Made by a program: the position numbers and the translations under genes | Notes under the pieces: model-generated | Databases searched by the model: none | The model's input: the letters and a program-made list of their open reading frames with translations, nothing else | What the model was told of the DNA's origin: nothing | NCBI GenBank assembly: GCA_029168955.1 | Contig: JAPDOI010001558.1 | Location: forward strand, 1-64,000 | Direction of reading: 5' to 3' | Origin: Aplectana chamaeleonis | Lineage: Eukaryota > Nematoda > Chromadorea > Rhabditida > Cosmocercidae | Length of the DNA stretch: 64,000 nt | Part shown: one piece after another, positions 45,100 to 56,249 of the stretch | Position numbering within the stretch: position 1 is the stretch's first letter | How the letters are laid out: each line of letters begins with the position of its first letter

Positions 45100-45615
45100 C
45101 TACACCGCCGTAGACATCCCGAATCGACGTCCTGTGGACAACAACTCGGTCTAGGTGGATTTGTGGCAGACCGCCGGAGGGCGGGTCGATGGGCTGTTTA
45201 ACAGCCCGTCGCCCCCTGCTCAACAGCACACCGGGACGGCCCCGCGTAGAGCTGCCTGTTCGCCAGCGGTGACTCGTTCTGGGCGGATCGACATCCTGTA
45301 GACAACGGCGAACGTCTGAGTAACTCTCCCCTGGTGACTGTGCGTACCAAAAAACTTGAACTTATCCTTCTTTACTAAAAAACTTTCATGCAAACACAAA
45401 TAACTCTGGCTTTGTGAAAAGTGAAAACGGACCTCGAATCCGAATTCAGCGCCCTAAATAAGCCCCTGATGATTTGGCCAGGAAAAGTGTAAAAATTTCC
45501 AAGCTCGTGAATATTTCCGATTTCTTCCGCATTTTCAGGCTTTTTTCGGAAATCGAAAATCGGAAGGCCCAAAACCATCGGAAATCGGAATTCCGCTCAT
45601 TCCTGGTGAGCATAT

Positions 45616-46034
45616 ACGCCATTCGGAGAGTATCATGTCACTGAACCTCTTGACTAATTGATACTGCGAGTTATTCAGTAACGTTGTGAATCATGTTAGA
45701 AGTTGCCACGAGTAGACCTCATTTAGTGGGTAAAGTGCACTTGACGCCCTGTCATGTAATGGGAGGAGGGAAGTGATGAGTACATAGTGAGGTCTGGAAA
45801 TCGGTAGCTTCCACTCCACCCCACTACCCCTTTTGTCATTCAAAAAATCCAATTATTCTTATGAAGTTAAACATTTCGAATAGTCTCTAATCCACTTGAA
45901 AAAATCTGAAATCTCTTCCTCAACGACGACTATCTCAGTTCACCTTCATTGTTCATTTTATGGATGTGAGTGAAACATTGGCGGTCTACACTGGCCTGGC
46001 TGCTAGTTTTGGTGTGTCTGAGCAGTTATTCGCT
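45616..46034. other. Unassigned spacer
   Basis: No feature recognised between two foldback elements. Confidence 0.35.
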
Positions 46035-48053
46035 AACAAGGGAGGTGTTTAGAGCGGTAAACACACCTACGGAAAAGGTATGCACTGTCAGTTTCTCTTG
46101 GTCCTCTATATTAGCTTTGTGAAATATCCAGCTCCGAGCTGTTGATTCCGAGGAGCTACGAGCCCGCAAAGTTTGGCTCTCACCGCTCATTGATTTCGGC
46201 TGCCTCCACTCATTGATCTTGTCAATTAGGAAGGAAGGGTGTTGATTGTGGCGGCTTGGTGTAGTGGATAGCGATATGGACTCTTGAAAATGTGATGCTA
46301 AAGGTTCGATACCGCACCTGTGCGTTTTTTTTGCAATTCGATTGGGATTTTGTATTCTACGTGAGTACACCGTCTTTGTTATTGTTTTAGCATTTTAAAG
46401 CCTTTTTAATCACCCTGATATCACATGGGATCATTCACGAACAGTAGACTACATGAATTTACAATCGATAACAGCGATAGCAAACTTATTTATTGTTTCT
46501 TTGTTTTTTTTTGTCAATTTGAGCACCAATGATAAACTGGTTCATAGCGTTGGAAACATAAATGACTATTAACAGAAGGGACAGCGGATGAAGGACAGCG
46601 AAATAAGGATAACGAATAATGGATAATGTGCGACAAGGTGTTTTAGTTTTAAACGCATCTGCGAAAACGACTAGTATTGTTAGTATCTCTTGTGGCTCAA
46701 TAGTAGAAAAGCGCAGTATGTGGCTTCGAGCCGCAATTTCCAAGAAGTTATTAGCGTTTTTCAAACTTCGCGAAAAGGCAAGGGTACCACCACCCATCAG
46801 GCATTTTTTTGGGTGTTTTAAAAAATTCTCTCAAATATTGCTCAAAACGTGTATATAGGGGTAATCCAGGGCCGTGAACACGAATCTGAAGTCCGCTTCT
46901 CGGAATTCTGAGGTTTACTGTGGGTTACAGTAGGTTTCATGTAATTAAGGGGGCGAAATCCACCTTAGTATTGTGAAAATCGACAAATGGATGTTAAATT
47001 CGTGTTCACCAACCCGAATAACACCCGTACACAAATTTTAGGTCAAATCTGAGACTTTCTCCAAATTACCGCATACCCGGCGTAATCTACCGCAATCTGT
47101 GAAACTTCGATGAACGGACTCCAGATTCTTGTTTAGCACTCCAAAGAATCCATAGAGAAACATTTTGAGCCATTTTCATCGTAGCGTTCCGGAAATCGTC
47201 AAAAGTCACGTTTTGCCCTCAAATTTTCCCGATTGGAGCTTTTAAACGAATTTAGTCGAAAACTTTGAAAAATCGACAGATAAACTCCAGATTCGTGCGT
47301 GCCACCATAGATCACCCCTAAATACAAGATTTGAGCAATAATCGAGAAAATTTTTTGGAACACCCGAAATAATGCCTTATGGGTACCTTCGCCTTTTCGC
47401 GAAGCTTTTCGCGAAGCTCATAACTTCTTGGAACCTGCGGCTCGGAGCCAGATACTGCGCTTTTCTACTATTGAGACACAAGAGATACTAACAATACTAG
47501 TCGCTCTCGCAGATGAGTTTACAACTAAAACACTTACCTTGTCGCACGTTATCCATAATTCGTTATCTGTCCTGCAAAAACAAAGAAACAATAAATAAAT
47601 TTGTTATCGCTGTTATCGATTGTAAATTCATGTGGTCTACTGTTCGTGAATGATCCCATGTGATATCAGGGTGATCAAAAAGGCTTTAAAACGCTAAAAC
47701 AATAACAAAGGCGGTGCATTCACGTAGAATACAAAATTCTAATGCGATTGCAAAAATAACACACAGGCCCGGATTCCAACCTTTAGCATCACATTTTCAA
47801 GAGTCCATATCGCTATCCACTACACCAAGCCACCACACTCAATGCTCTTCCTTCCTGATTGACAAGATGAATGAGTGGAGGCAGCCGAAATCAATGAGCG
47901 GTGAGATCCAAACTTTGCGGGCTCGTAGCTCCTCGGAATCAACAGCTCGGGGCTGGATATTTCACAAAGTTACCATAGAGGACCAAGAGAAACTGACAGT
48001 GCATACCGTTTCCGTAGGTGCGTTTACCGCTCTAAACACTTTCCTTGTAAGTT
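46035..48053. mobile_element. Foldback element N, copy 2 (2.0 kb)
   Basis: The arms are about 46035-46890 and 47285-48053 around a loop of about 395 bp. The outer ends are CTAACAAGGGAGGTGTTTAG and CTAAACACTTTCCTTG. The same protein-like reading (SRRIQNXNXIAK...THR...SHFQESISLSTTPSXH) appears minus in the left arm and plus in the right arm, because the arms are copies. It is probably not a gene: it overlaps tRNA-like sequence and lacks any domain. A related copy at 24085-26705 holds a mariner. Confidence 0.9.
46254..46325 (+). other. tRNA-like segment in the left arm
   Basis: GCTTGGTGTAGTGGATAGC fits a box A region and GGTTCGATACC fits box B, about 35 bp apart. The acceptor and T stems do not pair well, so a functional tRNA is unlikely. 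The right arm carries the inverse at about 47766-47837 with box B changed to GGTTGGAATCC. Confidence 0.55.
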
Positions 48054-49235
48054 GTCCATACCTGTTGATTTTTAGAAATATCAGTGAGATTCATTCGGTA
48101 ATAGAAAACTCTGGATCAAGCCCTGAACTAGCCATTAGATGATTTGTAGCTTCACGAAAAATAAGTGCGCGCCAAATCAGAATCTGCATGATAGGATTCA
48201 AATACACAACCCGTCCGAGTCGCCGTTTTGTGGTTCCCCTCGTTATCTATTCGACCGTTCTTTGCTGATGCACTCAACGGCCGACGGCTGTCGCTATATG
48301 AGGCAGCTTTTGATGAAAAATCAGTAGTCTAGGGAACAGGGCACCACTTTTGATCTGAACAGGATCTGTCCGCCAGTTTTTTTTGCAGTTATTAATGTCA
48401 GTTAGAGCCGACTAAATACTCGAGCCAGCTTTATTTAACTTGGTTGGAACGTTATAGCTTAGCCCAGTTTTTCACCTCTTTTGAAACCCATGAGGTCTTG
48501 AGAAAGCTTCTCGGCTGTCTACTAATACACAGATAGACGCCCCATGCCTGCGAATTTTGAAGCAGAGCTTGATAAAACGCAGCGGGAAACGGAAACGGGT
48601 CATGATATTCGTATTTAGATGAGTTTCAAATACATATGCTCGTATCCCGTATATTCTCTTTCAAAAATGTATGTATGTCTTTCCTCTTTCCTGACTTTCA
48701 CGTACCTCTAAGTTTCAAACATCATTTTAGGTGTAGGTCTATAAGATCTGTAGTTCGAATAAAGATGTACCCTACCGTCTGTAGGATCTGGTCAGTAGGC
48801 GCGCGGGGATGCGTTTTTACCCCGTTCGCGTCCTTTTTTCAAATATGTTTCCTCAAAATGAACTTATTTCAGATCTGAAAAAGTATTTGGGATTCAAGTT
48901 GGGAGGGCTAGCCAATGACAAAACGCTTGCCAAGGTTCGAATTTGAGCAAAAAATGACCGGATTATGATTTCCAGAACGTTTCGTTGTGCAGCAGAATAC
49001 TGTATTTGTGTACTGTATGGCACACTTGAAATAAGACCCCTAACGTTCCTGTTTAAGCTCAAACCCTAGCACTTAGATTACCGCTAGATAGCTCTTCTCA
49101 CCAGGATCTTAAACTACTTCTCATTTCTAAAAAAAATAATTGGAAGGGAGTTATCAAAAAAGGAAGCATTAAGCGCGAAAACGCGTCCCGCGCGCCATCT
49201 GACGAGATCCTACGAATGGTTTTGTATGTATATGT
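48054..49235. other. Unassigned region
   Basis: 1.2 kb with no repeat relative elsewhere in the window and no ORF with a domain. It is one of the longest stretches that might hold unique host DNA. Confidence 0.4.
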
Positions 49236-49388
49236 AACATCGGCATGAATCCTGAAGAGACTTTGCGTTCTCTGTTGGAGATTGGCGCAAACTCGGTGCG
49301 CCTATCGGTGCGCCTCTTTTATAGCATACGGCACAGAGTTTGCGCCAGCCTTCAATAGTTAAGTCTCATTAGGATCCATGTCGGCGTT
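49236..49388. mobile_element. 153-bp foldback MITE
   Basis: AACATCGGCATGAATCCTGA at the left pairs with the inverse at the right (AGGATCCATGTCGGCGTT), and GGCGCAAACTC faces GAGTTTGCGCC across a loop of about 40 bp with two GGTGCGCCT copies. A single copy in this window. Confidence 0.75.
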
Positions 49389-49564
49389 ATCTCCACAAGG
49401 TTAGTAACGGTGCTGACAAGTGCTACCAATTCGAAATTCAATGCACTCATCTCATTCACTCCCTAACACGGATTAAAACCAGTCCAAATGACTAGTGCAA
49501 AAAACATAAAATCGTTTTGTGTCATTACTCTTGTTTGCCCATAAACCATAAACCATGTTTGCCT

Positions 49565-49675
49565 CATGTTTGTAACATAAATGACCTGAGATAAGTCGCA
49601 AGTAACTTACATCGGCTCAGATATGTTACAAGTAACCTATTTTTGGCCTTTTATGTTACAAGTAACTTGTTTTCA
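49565..49675. repeat. Short TGTTACAAGTAAC repeat
   Basis: TGTTACAAGTAAC occurs twice, with a degenerate third copy (AAGTCGCAAGTAAC) upstream, at about 35-bp spacing. Confidence 0.6.
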
Positions 49676-49685
49676 TTTTTCTGGG

Positions 49686-50023
49686 AAGGCGCTATTCATA
49701 CTACTCAACGCCAGCGACGTGAAACGCAGCCGTGGCGTTGGAGTACGAATGGCCTGACGACACTCCCCCGCGGCACGCACCTGACGCCCGCTCCACTGTA
49801 GCTTATTAATACACCATGTATTTCATTCGGTTTCATCATACTTGATTCCAGAACTATCCTTTGCTACCATAATGATGAACGCGTGCACAGAGTTCGTTTG
49901 CTCGGAAAAGTTAGGGTCCACTTTTTTCCGCTACCCCATGGCGTCTTCGCCGGTGTATTGATGAGCTGCTCAAGCGCGTGACGCCCGTGACGTGCTGGCG
50001 TGGAGGAGTATGAATACCGCCTT
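49686..50023 (+). mobile_element. Family J MITE, best copy (338 bp)
   Basis: The terminal inverted repeats are about 30 bp: AAGGCGCTATTCATACTACT at the left and AGGAGTATGAATACCGCCTT at the right, extending inward to CAACGCCAGC and GCTGGCGTGG. No target duplication could be fixed by eye. Other copies are at 6183-6572 and 42985-43315. It is non-coding. Confidence 0.85.
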
Positions 50024-51354
50024 ACAACGACTCGTCGGAACACTGCTATCTACTATTGCTGCAGAGCTCGTCCAAACACTGGGCCGACCAAACGTGCTGA
50101 TGATTTCGCGTTTGAACAGAAATGAACCGTTTGGGACCCCGAAGCTCTGTACCGAACGTCCCAGCGCATGGTCAGGCAGACCATAGTCCCGGACCTCGAC
50201 AAAGCTACGTGCCCCCTTGGTGGTCCCAATTTCGAAAAATGCCAAAAAATTTCAGTCCTCCCAGGCTCAAAAACCTTACAGTTTTTGCAGAGAAAATTTT
50301 AAAAAAAAGTTTTTTTATACTCAAACCTTATTCGATAATTACTACACTCCCTACCCTGCTGATGAGCCTTGGGAAGTGTAGTTTTGACTTGCTCTTGGCT
50401 ATGCAGTAGCAACGTCTCTATTGAGAAAGGATTAATTGAAACCTCACAATCTCATTATACAGAAACAGGATGGAAGGTGAGTACAAATCAAGTCAGAAGT
50501 CTAAAAACGCTGGGTACCGCATATGCTGCAGGCTAGCAAAAAGTCATAATGGATTTCTGTAGTGAAGGAAATTACTGTGTGGGTGCAGAACGTTCCCTAA
50601 CTTTTGATGGATTCCAACCAAGAAGTGAGCGACATTCTGGTGTATGCCGAGCGTTATTCGGGGACGTTCTAGACTTTCGATAAGATCTCACTAATCACAA
50701 GGCTTCAAGACACCTCGGTGCAAACCTAGTTGGAGGGAGTCAATCAGGATCGGGGTTCGGCGTGAGGTGTGATGTATCACAGAGGGGGGGGGGGTCGGAC
50801 CCGTCGACATTCGGTGAGATGGGGTCGGACCTTCGGTCATATCAAAAAAGAAACAGAATAGCGAGAAATAACTGCGAAAAAAAATCGATTGAGGCAAGAT
50901 AAGAAATGGGGATGTAAAAACATTCCAGGAACACACAAGAGGAGCTTACTCTTGTGATAAAGCATGCGAGATAATAGGCGACAGTAGCATGGCCATCGTA
51001 AATAATTCTGACATAGAGAAGGAGTCTTGGCCAGGTTAAGTTTGCCGCCATAGCTCCCCTGGATATGTCAGCAGCAGTGGTGTTGAGTTCTCGCTGTCAT
51101 CGAGGTCATTACAAGCGGACTATCCTGTCAACGAAATGGCACAGATGTTCTGGAATTTCGTAATCTAAGATGCATTTTTAGGCGATTTAGAATTCACAGG
51201 CTCGATCCCGCTAAAGATCAAAATTTTCGCTAGTCTGGGAAACGATGGATAGTTGACTGTTTGAGAAGAGCATTGTTCACTGTTATATCTCTTGCAATTT
51301 ACTCCACGAAATTTACTCGTGTCCAGGGTGCGATATCGCCTGAAGCATAGGATT
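50024..51354. other. Unassigned region
   Basis: 1.3 kb without a recognised repeat. A 10-base G run at about 50787 sits between GTATCACAGAG and GTCGGACC. Short ORFs on both strands lack domains. Confidence 0.4.
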
Positions 51355-51606
51355 TTTATGTCCTAAGGGCACATAGGTGCGATTTCAGGCATGAAAACCA
51401 CATTTAGTAGTTGGCTATCCGGATGTGGAAACGCGCTCCAAATTTCATGGATGCAGCTTCAATCCGAACAGCGCTACATAGCGTGGGTGGAGCCTGTTTT
51501 CATGCCCTGAGGGCAAATAGGTGCTGTATCAGGCATAATAACCACATTTTGTAATTGAAGATCCGTATGTGAAAACGCCCCCAAAATTTTATGGACGCAG
51601 CTTTAA

Positions 51607-52791
51607 AGGCAGTATTCACGATAGAAAATGTGTTCCAGTTTCCGCTAGGAATGGGTAGTGGAGGGGCACACTGTAACGTTGAAGTCGAAAGAACGCACGA
51701 AAACGAGCCAGGAAATGCTCCAAAAGAGCCCAAAGTTGCAACTTCGAGCGCAAGGCAAACCCCAAAAGCGCAACATACGCCCACCGTCGTGAACAAATGA
51801 ATGCTCGAGATCGTGAGATGAGCGATGATTTATAATCATGGCCCCGTTCTTCCCTGCATTCTCAACTTCTCTTTTTACTCACGTCAGCTCGCATACATCG
51901 GCTGCGAAAGACGGAAGTTACAAGCAACAACTCGTCCACTATGTTTCCCTAGCTCAAATTTTGAGGGACCATAACTCCGTTCTCAGAAGGTCTTGTACGA
52001 TTTCAGAAATATCATTGTAATCAGCATCTCAGATAAAAACAGCTCACTTCCCGCCGGCCAAGTCGGGCTAGTCGACTTCGCGCGGCTCCAATTTTGTGGG
52101 CGTGGCACAGCGCCCCACTTCCCGCTGACAGAGAGGCTCTACCGTCTTTCCGCGGAGTGTCGGCGGGCAGTCGGCTATTGCTGGGGGTCATCGAACACTC
52201 ACTCATCGATTCCCACTCTGATATCATCATTGCACCACCCACTAGAGTGGAGCCAATGAACAATTGACGAGCAGAGAACGCTGTGTTGAGACTCTTTCCA
52301 AAACCCGCGCTGTGTGCGACGCTGGCCTTGGGCAGGTGAACCACTGTCCGTTAATGGCATCTGCGAATTGGAAGGCTGTAAGAAGCAGTGAGTGTAAGAA
52401 GCTTCCCCACAGAAGCTCACTCCTTACTTGTCAAATGCAGTTCAAGATTAAATCCCCAGGAGCGGATTTTTCGAATTCTGTTAGGAGAGATCTTTACTTA
52501 AAGGGTGATTTTTAAATGTGCCGCAAACTGTTTTAGGATTGTCTTCTGTCCGTCATCAGACTAGCCGTAAGGCGGTGGCAGAAGGGCCGCAAAGTGCGTG
52601 TTCACCGTATACGGGCAGTCAACGAAACAGCGCTGCCGACTGCCCGCGACCGATCTATTGGCCTTCCGCGGGAAGGGTTACGGGACGTCGGCTAGTAGTA
52701 CCGCGGGAAGTATGATGTCTCTATCTGAGATGGGGCCGTTTTCAAGATAGGTGGGAGAACAGAAAAACGATTTTTATCGTCAACACTGCCT
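51607..52791 (+). mobile_element. TTAA element family B, inserted in K and interrupted by C
   Basis: The ends AGGCAGTATTCACGAT and TATCGTCAACACTGCCT are flanked by TTAA (51603-51606 and 52792-52795). It matches 28458-28945 in two parts, 51607-52027 and 52730-52791. The paralogous K site at 14028-14040 is empty (GCAGCTCTAAGCCGAAC). Confidence 0.95.
52028..52729. mobile_element. CTCAG-family element C, copy 2 (702 bp)
   Basis: The ends CTCAGATAAAAACAGC and GATGTCTCTATCTGAG are inverted, with AT duplicated outside (52026-52027 and 52730-52731). The uninterrupted family B copy reads CAGCATGGGAC at this point, which fixes the insertion site. Orientation is opposite to copy 3. Confidence 0.95.
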
Positions 52792-53075
52792 TTAAGCCGA
52801 ACAGCGCTGCATAGGAAGGGGTCCATGAAAAAAATCGATAGCTGTGAAATATTTACGAGTATTTAACGAATTTTGAATTAGGGAGTTTCTTGTTGCTACA
52901 ACATGCGGAAAATCTAGTCACTGACCCAAGAAACTGATTTCATTCTTTTACTCGGTTAAAAACGGTCTTTGAAGACCCATTTTTAGGTGTGATACAGTCG
53001 ATTTACCACTCGCCTCCAATGCTCTCTCTATCACTCTAACGTAAGGGCACACGACGGTTTGCATTGTCGTACGCT

Positions 53076-53773
53076 TCCAGATAGAGACGTCACACTTCCC
53101 GCGGTACCACTAGCCGACGTCCCGTAACCCCTCCCGCGGAAGGCCAGTAGAACGGTCGCGGGCAGTCGGCAGCGACGTTTCGTTGACTGCCCGTACACAG
53201 TGAACAAGCACTCTCCGGCCCTTCTGCCACCGCCTTACGGCTAATCTGATGACTAACAGAAGACAGCTCTAAAACAGTCCGCGGCACATTTGAAAATCAT
53301 CCTTTGAGTAAAGGTCTGTTAAAACAAAATTTAGAAAATCCTTTTCTGAGGACTTCATCTTGAACTGCTCTTGGCAAGTAAGGAGTGAGCCTATACTGGC
53401 AAGCTTCCTACACTCACTGGTCCTTGCAGTCTTCCCATTGATGCCATTAACGGACAGCGGTTTACCTGCCTAAGACGAGCGTCGCACACAGCGCGGGTTT
53501 TGGAAAGAGTCTCAACACAGCGTTCTCTGCTGAGCAATCGTTCATTGGCTCCACTCTAGTGGGTGGTGCAATGATTATATCAAAGTGGGAATCGATGAGT
53601 GAGTGTTCGATGACCACCAGGAATAGCCGACTGCCGGCCGACACTCCGCGGGAAGCCTGGAAAGCCTCTCTTTCCGCGGGAAGTGGGGCGCTGTGCCACG
53701 CCCATAAAACTGGAGCCACGCGAAGTCGACTAGCCCGACTTGGCCGGCGGGAAGTGGGCTGTTTCTATCTGAG
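53076..53773. mobile_element. CTCAG-family element C, copy 3 (698 bp)
   Basis: It runs from TCCAGATAGAGACGTCAC to GGGCTGTTTCTATCTGAG, with CT directly repeated outside (53074-53075 and 53774-53775). The full interior matches copies 1 and 2. It is non-coding. Confidence 0.9.
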
Positions 53774-53844
53774 CTGCAGTGCCCGGTTCTTTCGGGCGAC
53801 GACTGCAATCAATGATCGTGATTATCAATTAATTTATCCATGCA

Positions 53845-53950
53845 ATTAATTGTTGGTGCATTCATTCATTTATTCATTCGCTTATTTGATCGCCTCTTTA
53901 TCCATTTGTTTAATTGTGCATTTATTTGTTCATTCATTCATTCGTTTTTC
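53845..53950. repeat. ATTC/ATTT-rich repeat, left of LINE
   Basis: TTCATTCATTTATTCATTCG and CGCCTCTTTATCCATTTG words. An inverted, diverged relative lies at 56250-56410 on the other side of the LINE. Confidence 0.65.
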
Positions 53951-54205
53951 TATGTAAGTTTCTATCAACACATCAATTTCTAAACTTGAAATGACGGACG
54001 TGCAATCATAGGAATCTCGGAAAAAACAGGCTGATTTTCTGAAGAATACTGAGATTAAATATACAATTCATTTAATTTGTATAAACTAGTATAAAATTCA
54101 ATCAGTAAGTCACACATCAAATGAGAGGTGCACCTTGTGCGCAAGTCAAGAAATTAATGTTTAGATAGAAACTCACATATCCTAACAAACAATAAATGAA
54201 AGTTG

Positions 54206-54224
54206 TATTTATTTATTTATTGAG
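54206..54224 (-). other. LINE 3' tail, AATAAATAAATA
   Basis: Read on the minus strand, three to four ATAA units close the LINE whose ORF ends at 54329, matching the short tandem tails of CR1-type elements. Confidence 0.6.
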
Positions 54225-54406
54225 TACGCTACATAAGGCAAGCGCACTAAACATCAAAATAAGATTATGAACAGAAACCATGAACCGGAATGAACGGAAT
54301 ACAATTCAATATTGATCCTAACACTGCCTTAGAAGCACAACAGCTTCTTCCCCGCAGTGCGTTTGAAACTCCGCAAGATAGAAGGTATCGGTACAGGGGT
54401 AATATC

Positions 54407-54460
54407 GAGGTTAAGAGAGATGAAGGTTGATCCGAGGTTAAGAGAGATGAAGGTTGATCC
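54407..54460. repeat. 27-bp in-frame tandem duplication in the LINE
   Basis: Two identical 27-bp units (54407-54433 and 54434-54460) encode GSTFISLNL twice on the minus strand. The exact identity suggests a recent event in a dead copy. Confidence 0.95.
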
Positions 54461-54624
54461 GGCTCTACAAGTGAAAGAAAGGGCTCTCATATTGCCCTTC
54501 GGGACTACATATGAAATCTTGATCTTGCTTCCCCTAGTCCTTGACTGACTTAGCCTATAGAAGCTTGAGATATTAGTTTTCGCAATGCCAACCAGTAACT
54601 TGAACAACATGCAGACATCATTAA

Positions 54625-55085
54625 AGGCAGTGTTCACGAAGAAAAGCTGCACGTTTTTTTGGCTCAAGCGTAAGCTTTGGGCCCTCTAAGAGGATTAAGA
54701 ACGGAAGTGCGACGAAAAACGGCCGGTAAATGGGTGAAAATCTCTTGGGTCAGCCAACGCATTGGGCCACTCCGCCCATGTCCTATAACAGTTTCCCTGA
54801 ATTTGTGGTTAGATGAGCTATGGTTTCAAATCAAAAGCCCCGTTTTTCCTTTCATTCTAAACGTCTCTCTTTACTCAGGTCATCTCGCACACATCGGCTG
54901 CAAAAAACGGGGGTTACTAACCTCGGACAACTCATCCACAATGCTTCCCTAGCTGAATTTTGAGTGGCCATAACTCCGTTTCCAGGGGGTCTTGTACGAT
55001 TCCAGGGTCACTATGAAGTCAGCATGCGACCGTTTTCAAGATAGGCGGAAAAGCAGACAAACGACTTTCATAGTGGACACTGCCT
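54625..55085. mobile_element. TTAA element inserted in the LINE
   Basis: A 461-bp element with ends AGGCAGTGTTCACGA and TAGTGGACACTGCCT, flanked by TTAA on both sides (54621-54624 and 55086-55089). The LINE reading breaks off at ESRRRL on one side and resumes at NDVCMLFKLL on the other, so removal of the element plus one TTAA restores continuity. Confidence 0.95.
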
Positions 55086-56249
55086 TTAAGTCGGCGGCGA
55101 GATTCTAACGAATGAAGTTTCAACTCTCTATTTCTAACTCCCGCACTCGGAATTCTGTCATAGGCCTGGATGTGAGATCTTACATAAATTTTGCGTGTAA
55201 AATTGTTTTGGATTTTCTCCAGTTGCAACACATCTTTTCTCTTCTGCGGTGAGAAAACTGTCGTCCAAAATAGGTCTGACGTAGGTCTTATATGCCTTTA
55301 ACAACACCTTTCTGCCACGGACCAGCAACGCCTCAGTAATGTTCGGAGAAATCAAGTTTGCTGTTGTAATGAAAACCCAGGTCTTTAACAGAGGTTACAG
55401 GGTTGAGCTTATGCCCATCTAAAGTGTAGGTACACGGAAAGCTCGATATTCCCAGTCTCATGAACACTGTTTTTTTCGGGAGCCAGTGGCAGTTTCCACT
55501 TGTGGGACCAATATCCTCCAATGCACAAGTCAACATACTCTGATCATTCTCGCATTCTATCTTCTTACATATCTTGATATCATCAGCGAACTGCTTGCAC
55601 TCAACACCACAGAGCTCCAGGAGACCCGGCAGTTCTGAAGTGTAAATAGCAAACAGAATTGGTGACAATAAGCCACCTTGGCGCACTCCACTCTTTACGG
55701 ACCTAACCGATGAGAATGCTCCATTGATCTTCACTTGAAAGCTCCTGTCAGAAAGTTAGTTTTTGATCCATTCAACGATTTTTGGATGAAATTTTAGTTT
55801 TGAAATTTTATAAAGAAGTTTAGAGTGGTCCACACGATCAAATGCTTTCGAAAAATCAAAATACACCACATGGCAACATTTTTTCGAGTCCAAATAATCA
55901 CTCCAGTCATTTATGCACTCAAGCAAGTTAGTTTCTACTGATTTACCTCGAACAAAACCGTGCTGATTAGCGGGGATAATTGCATTTCTCTCAAGATGTT
56001 CCATTATAACTTTTTTGAGCCCCTTTTCAAAAATTCTACAAAGATGTGATGTGATGCTGACAGGCCTATAATTATCGATACAACTGGCAGGTTCTTTTTT
56101 TAGTAGTGGTGTGACAAAAGAATGCCTCCATCTTTATGGAACTTCCAAAAAACAGATTGGCTGATTAAACAAGTATGCTAACGGACCCGCTATAAGGTGG
56201 GCGACATTTTTGAGAAAAATGCCAGGCACAAAATCTGGCGTAAAAAATC

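Larger units (their letters stand above)
40920..45615. mobile_element. Candidate 4.7-kb foldback composite
   Basis: The outer segments face each other: GGGATGAGCGGAAAT...CGGAAATCGG at 40930-41040 against CGGAAATCGGAATTCCGCTC at 45575-45605. CTCAGACGTTCGCCGTTGTC at 41063-41085 lies against GACAACGGCGAACGTCTGAG at 45300-45321. GTAGACATCC words recur in both arms (41120-41290 and 45100-45330). TTCGAA blocks lie just inside each arm. The interior holds GC palindromes, a family J MITE and a TTAA element. It could be one large element or symmetrical decay products of several. Confidence 0.6.
51355..53010. mobile_element. Element K, copy 2, interrupted
   Basis: 51355-51602 and 52796-53010 are continuous in the 13.9-14.3 kb copy. 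Here they are separated by a family B element. A segment of about 130 bp is tandemly duplicated at the left (GGCACATAGGTGCGATTTCA and GGCAAATAGGTGCTGTATCA). The copy ends after the left half of the palindrome. Confidence 0.8.
54206..56245 (-). pseudogene. CR1-like non-LTR retrotransposon, 5'-truncated and broken
   Basis: On the minus strand the reverse transcriptase domain runs from RPVSIT-like sequence near 56070 through EHLERNAIIPANQHGFVRGK, HVVYFDFSKAFDRVDHSKLL, VRQGGLLSPILFAIYTSELP and the catalytic FADD motif (KQFADDIKICK). The thumb (KAYKTYVRPIL), LEKIQNNFTRKIY and a C-terminal SRTRGSKIKISYVVPKGN follow. Lesions: an in-frame TAA after VEWIKN near 55755, a frameshift after KLDFSEHY near 55333, a TTAA element at 54625-55085, and a 27-bp tandem duplication at 54407-54460. 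The endonuclease domain and 5' end are missing; the break is at about 56245. Confidence 0.92.

Noticed and set aside
46254..46325. Functional tRNA gene
   Set aside because: A and B boxes are plausible, but acceptor and T stems do not pair.
46026..48142. Paired ORFs SRRIQN...FTALNT as a duplicated gene
   Set aside because: They are mirror images in the arms of a foldback, overlap tRNA-like sequence, and show no domain.
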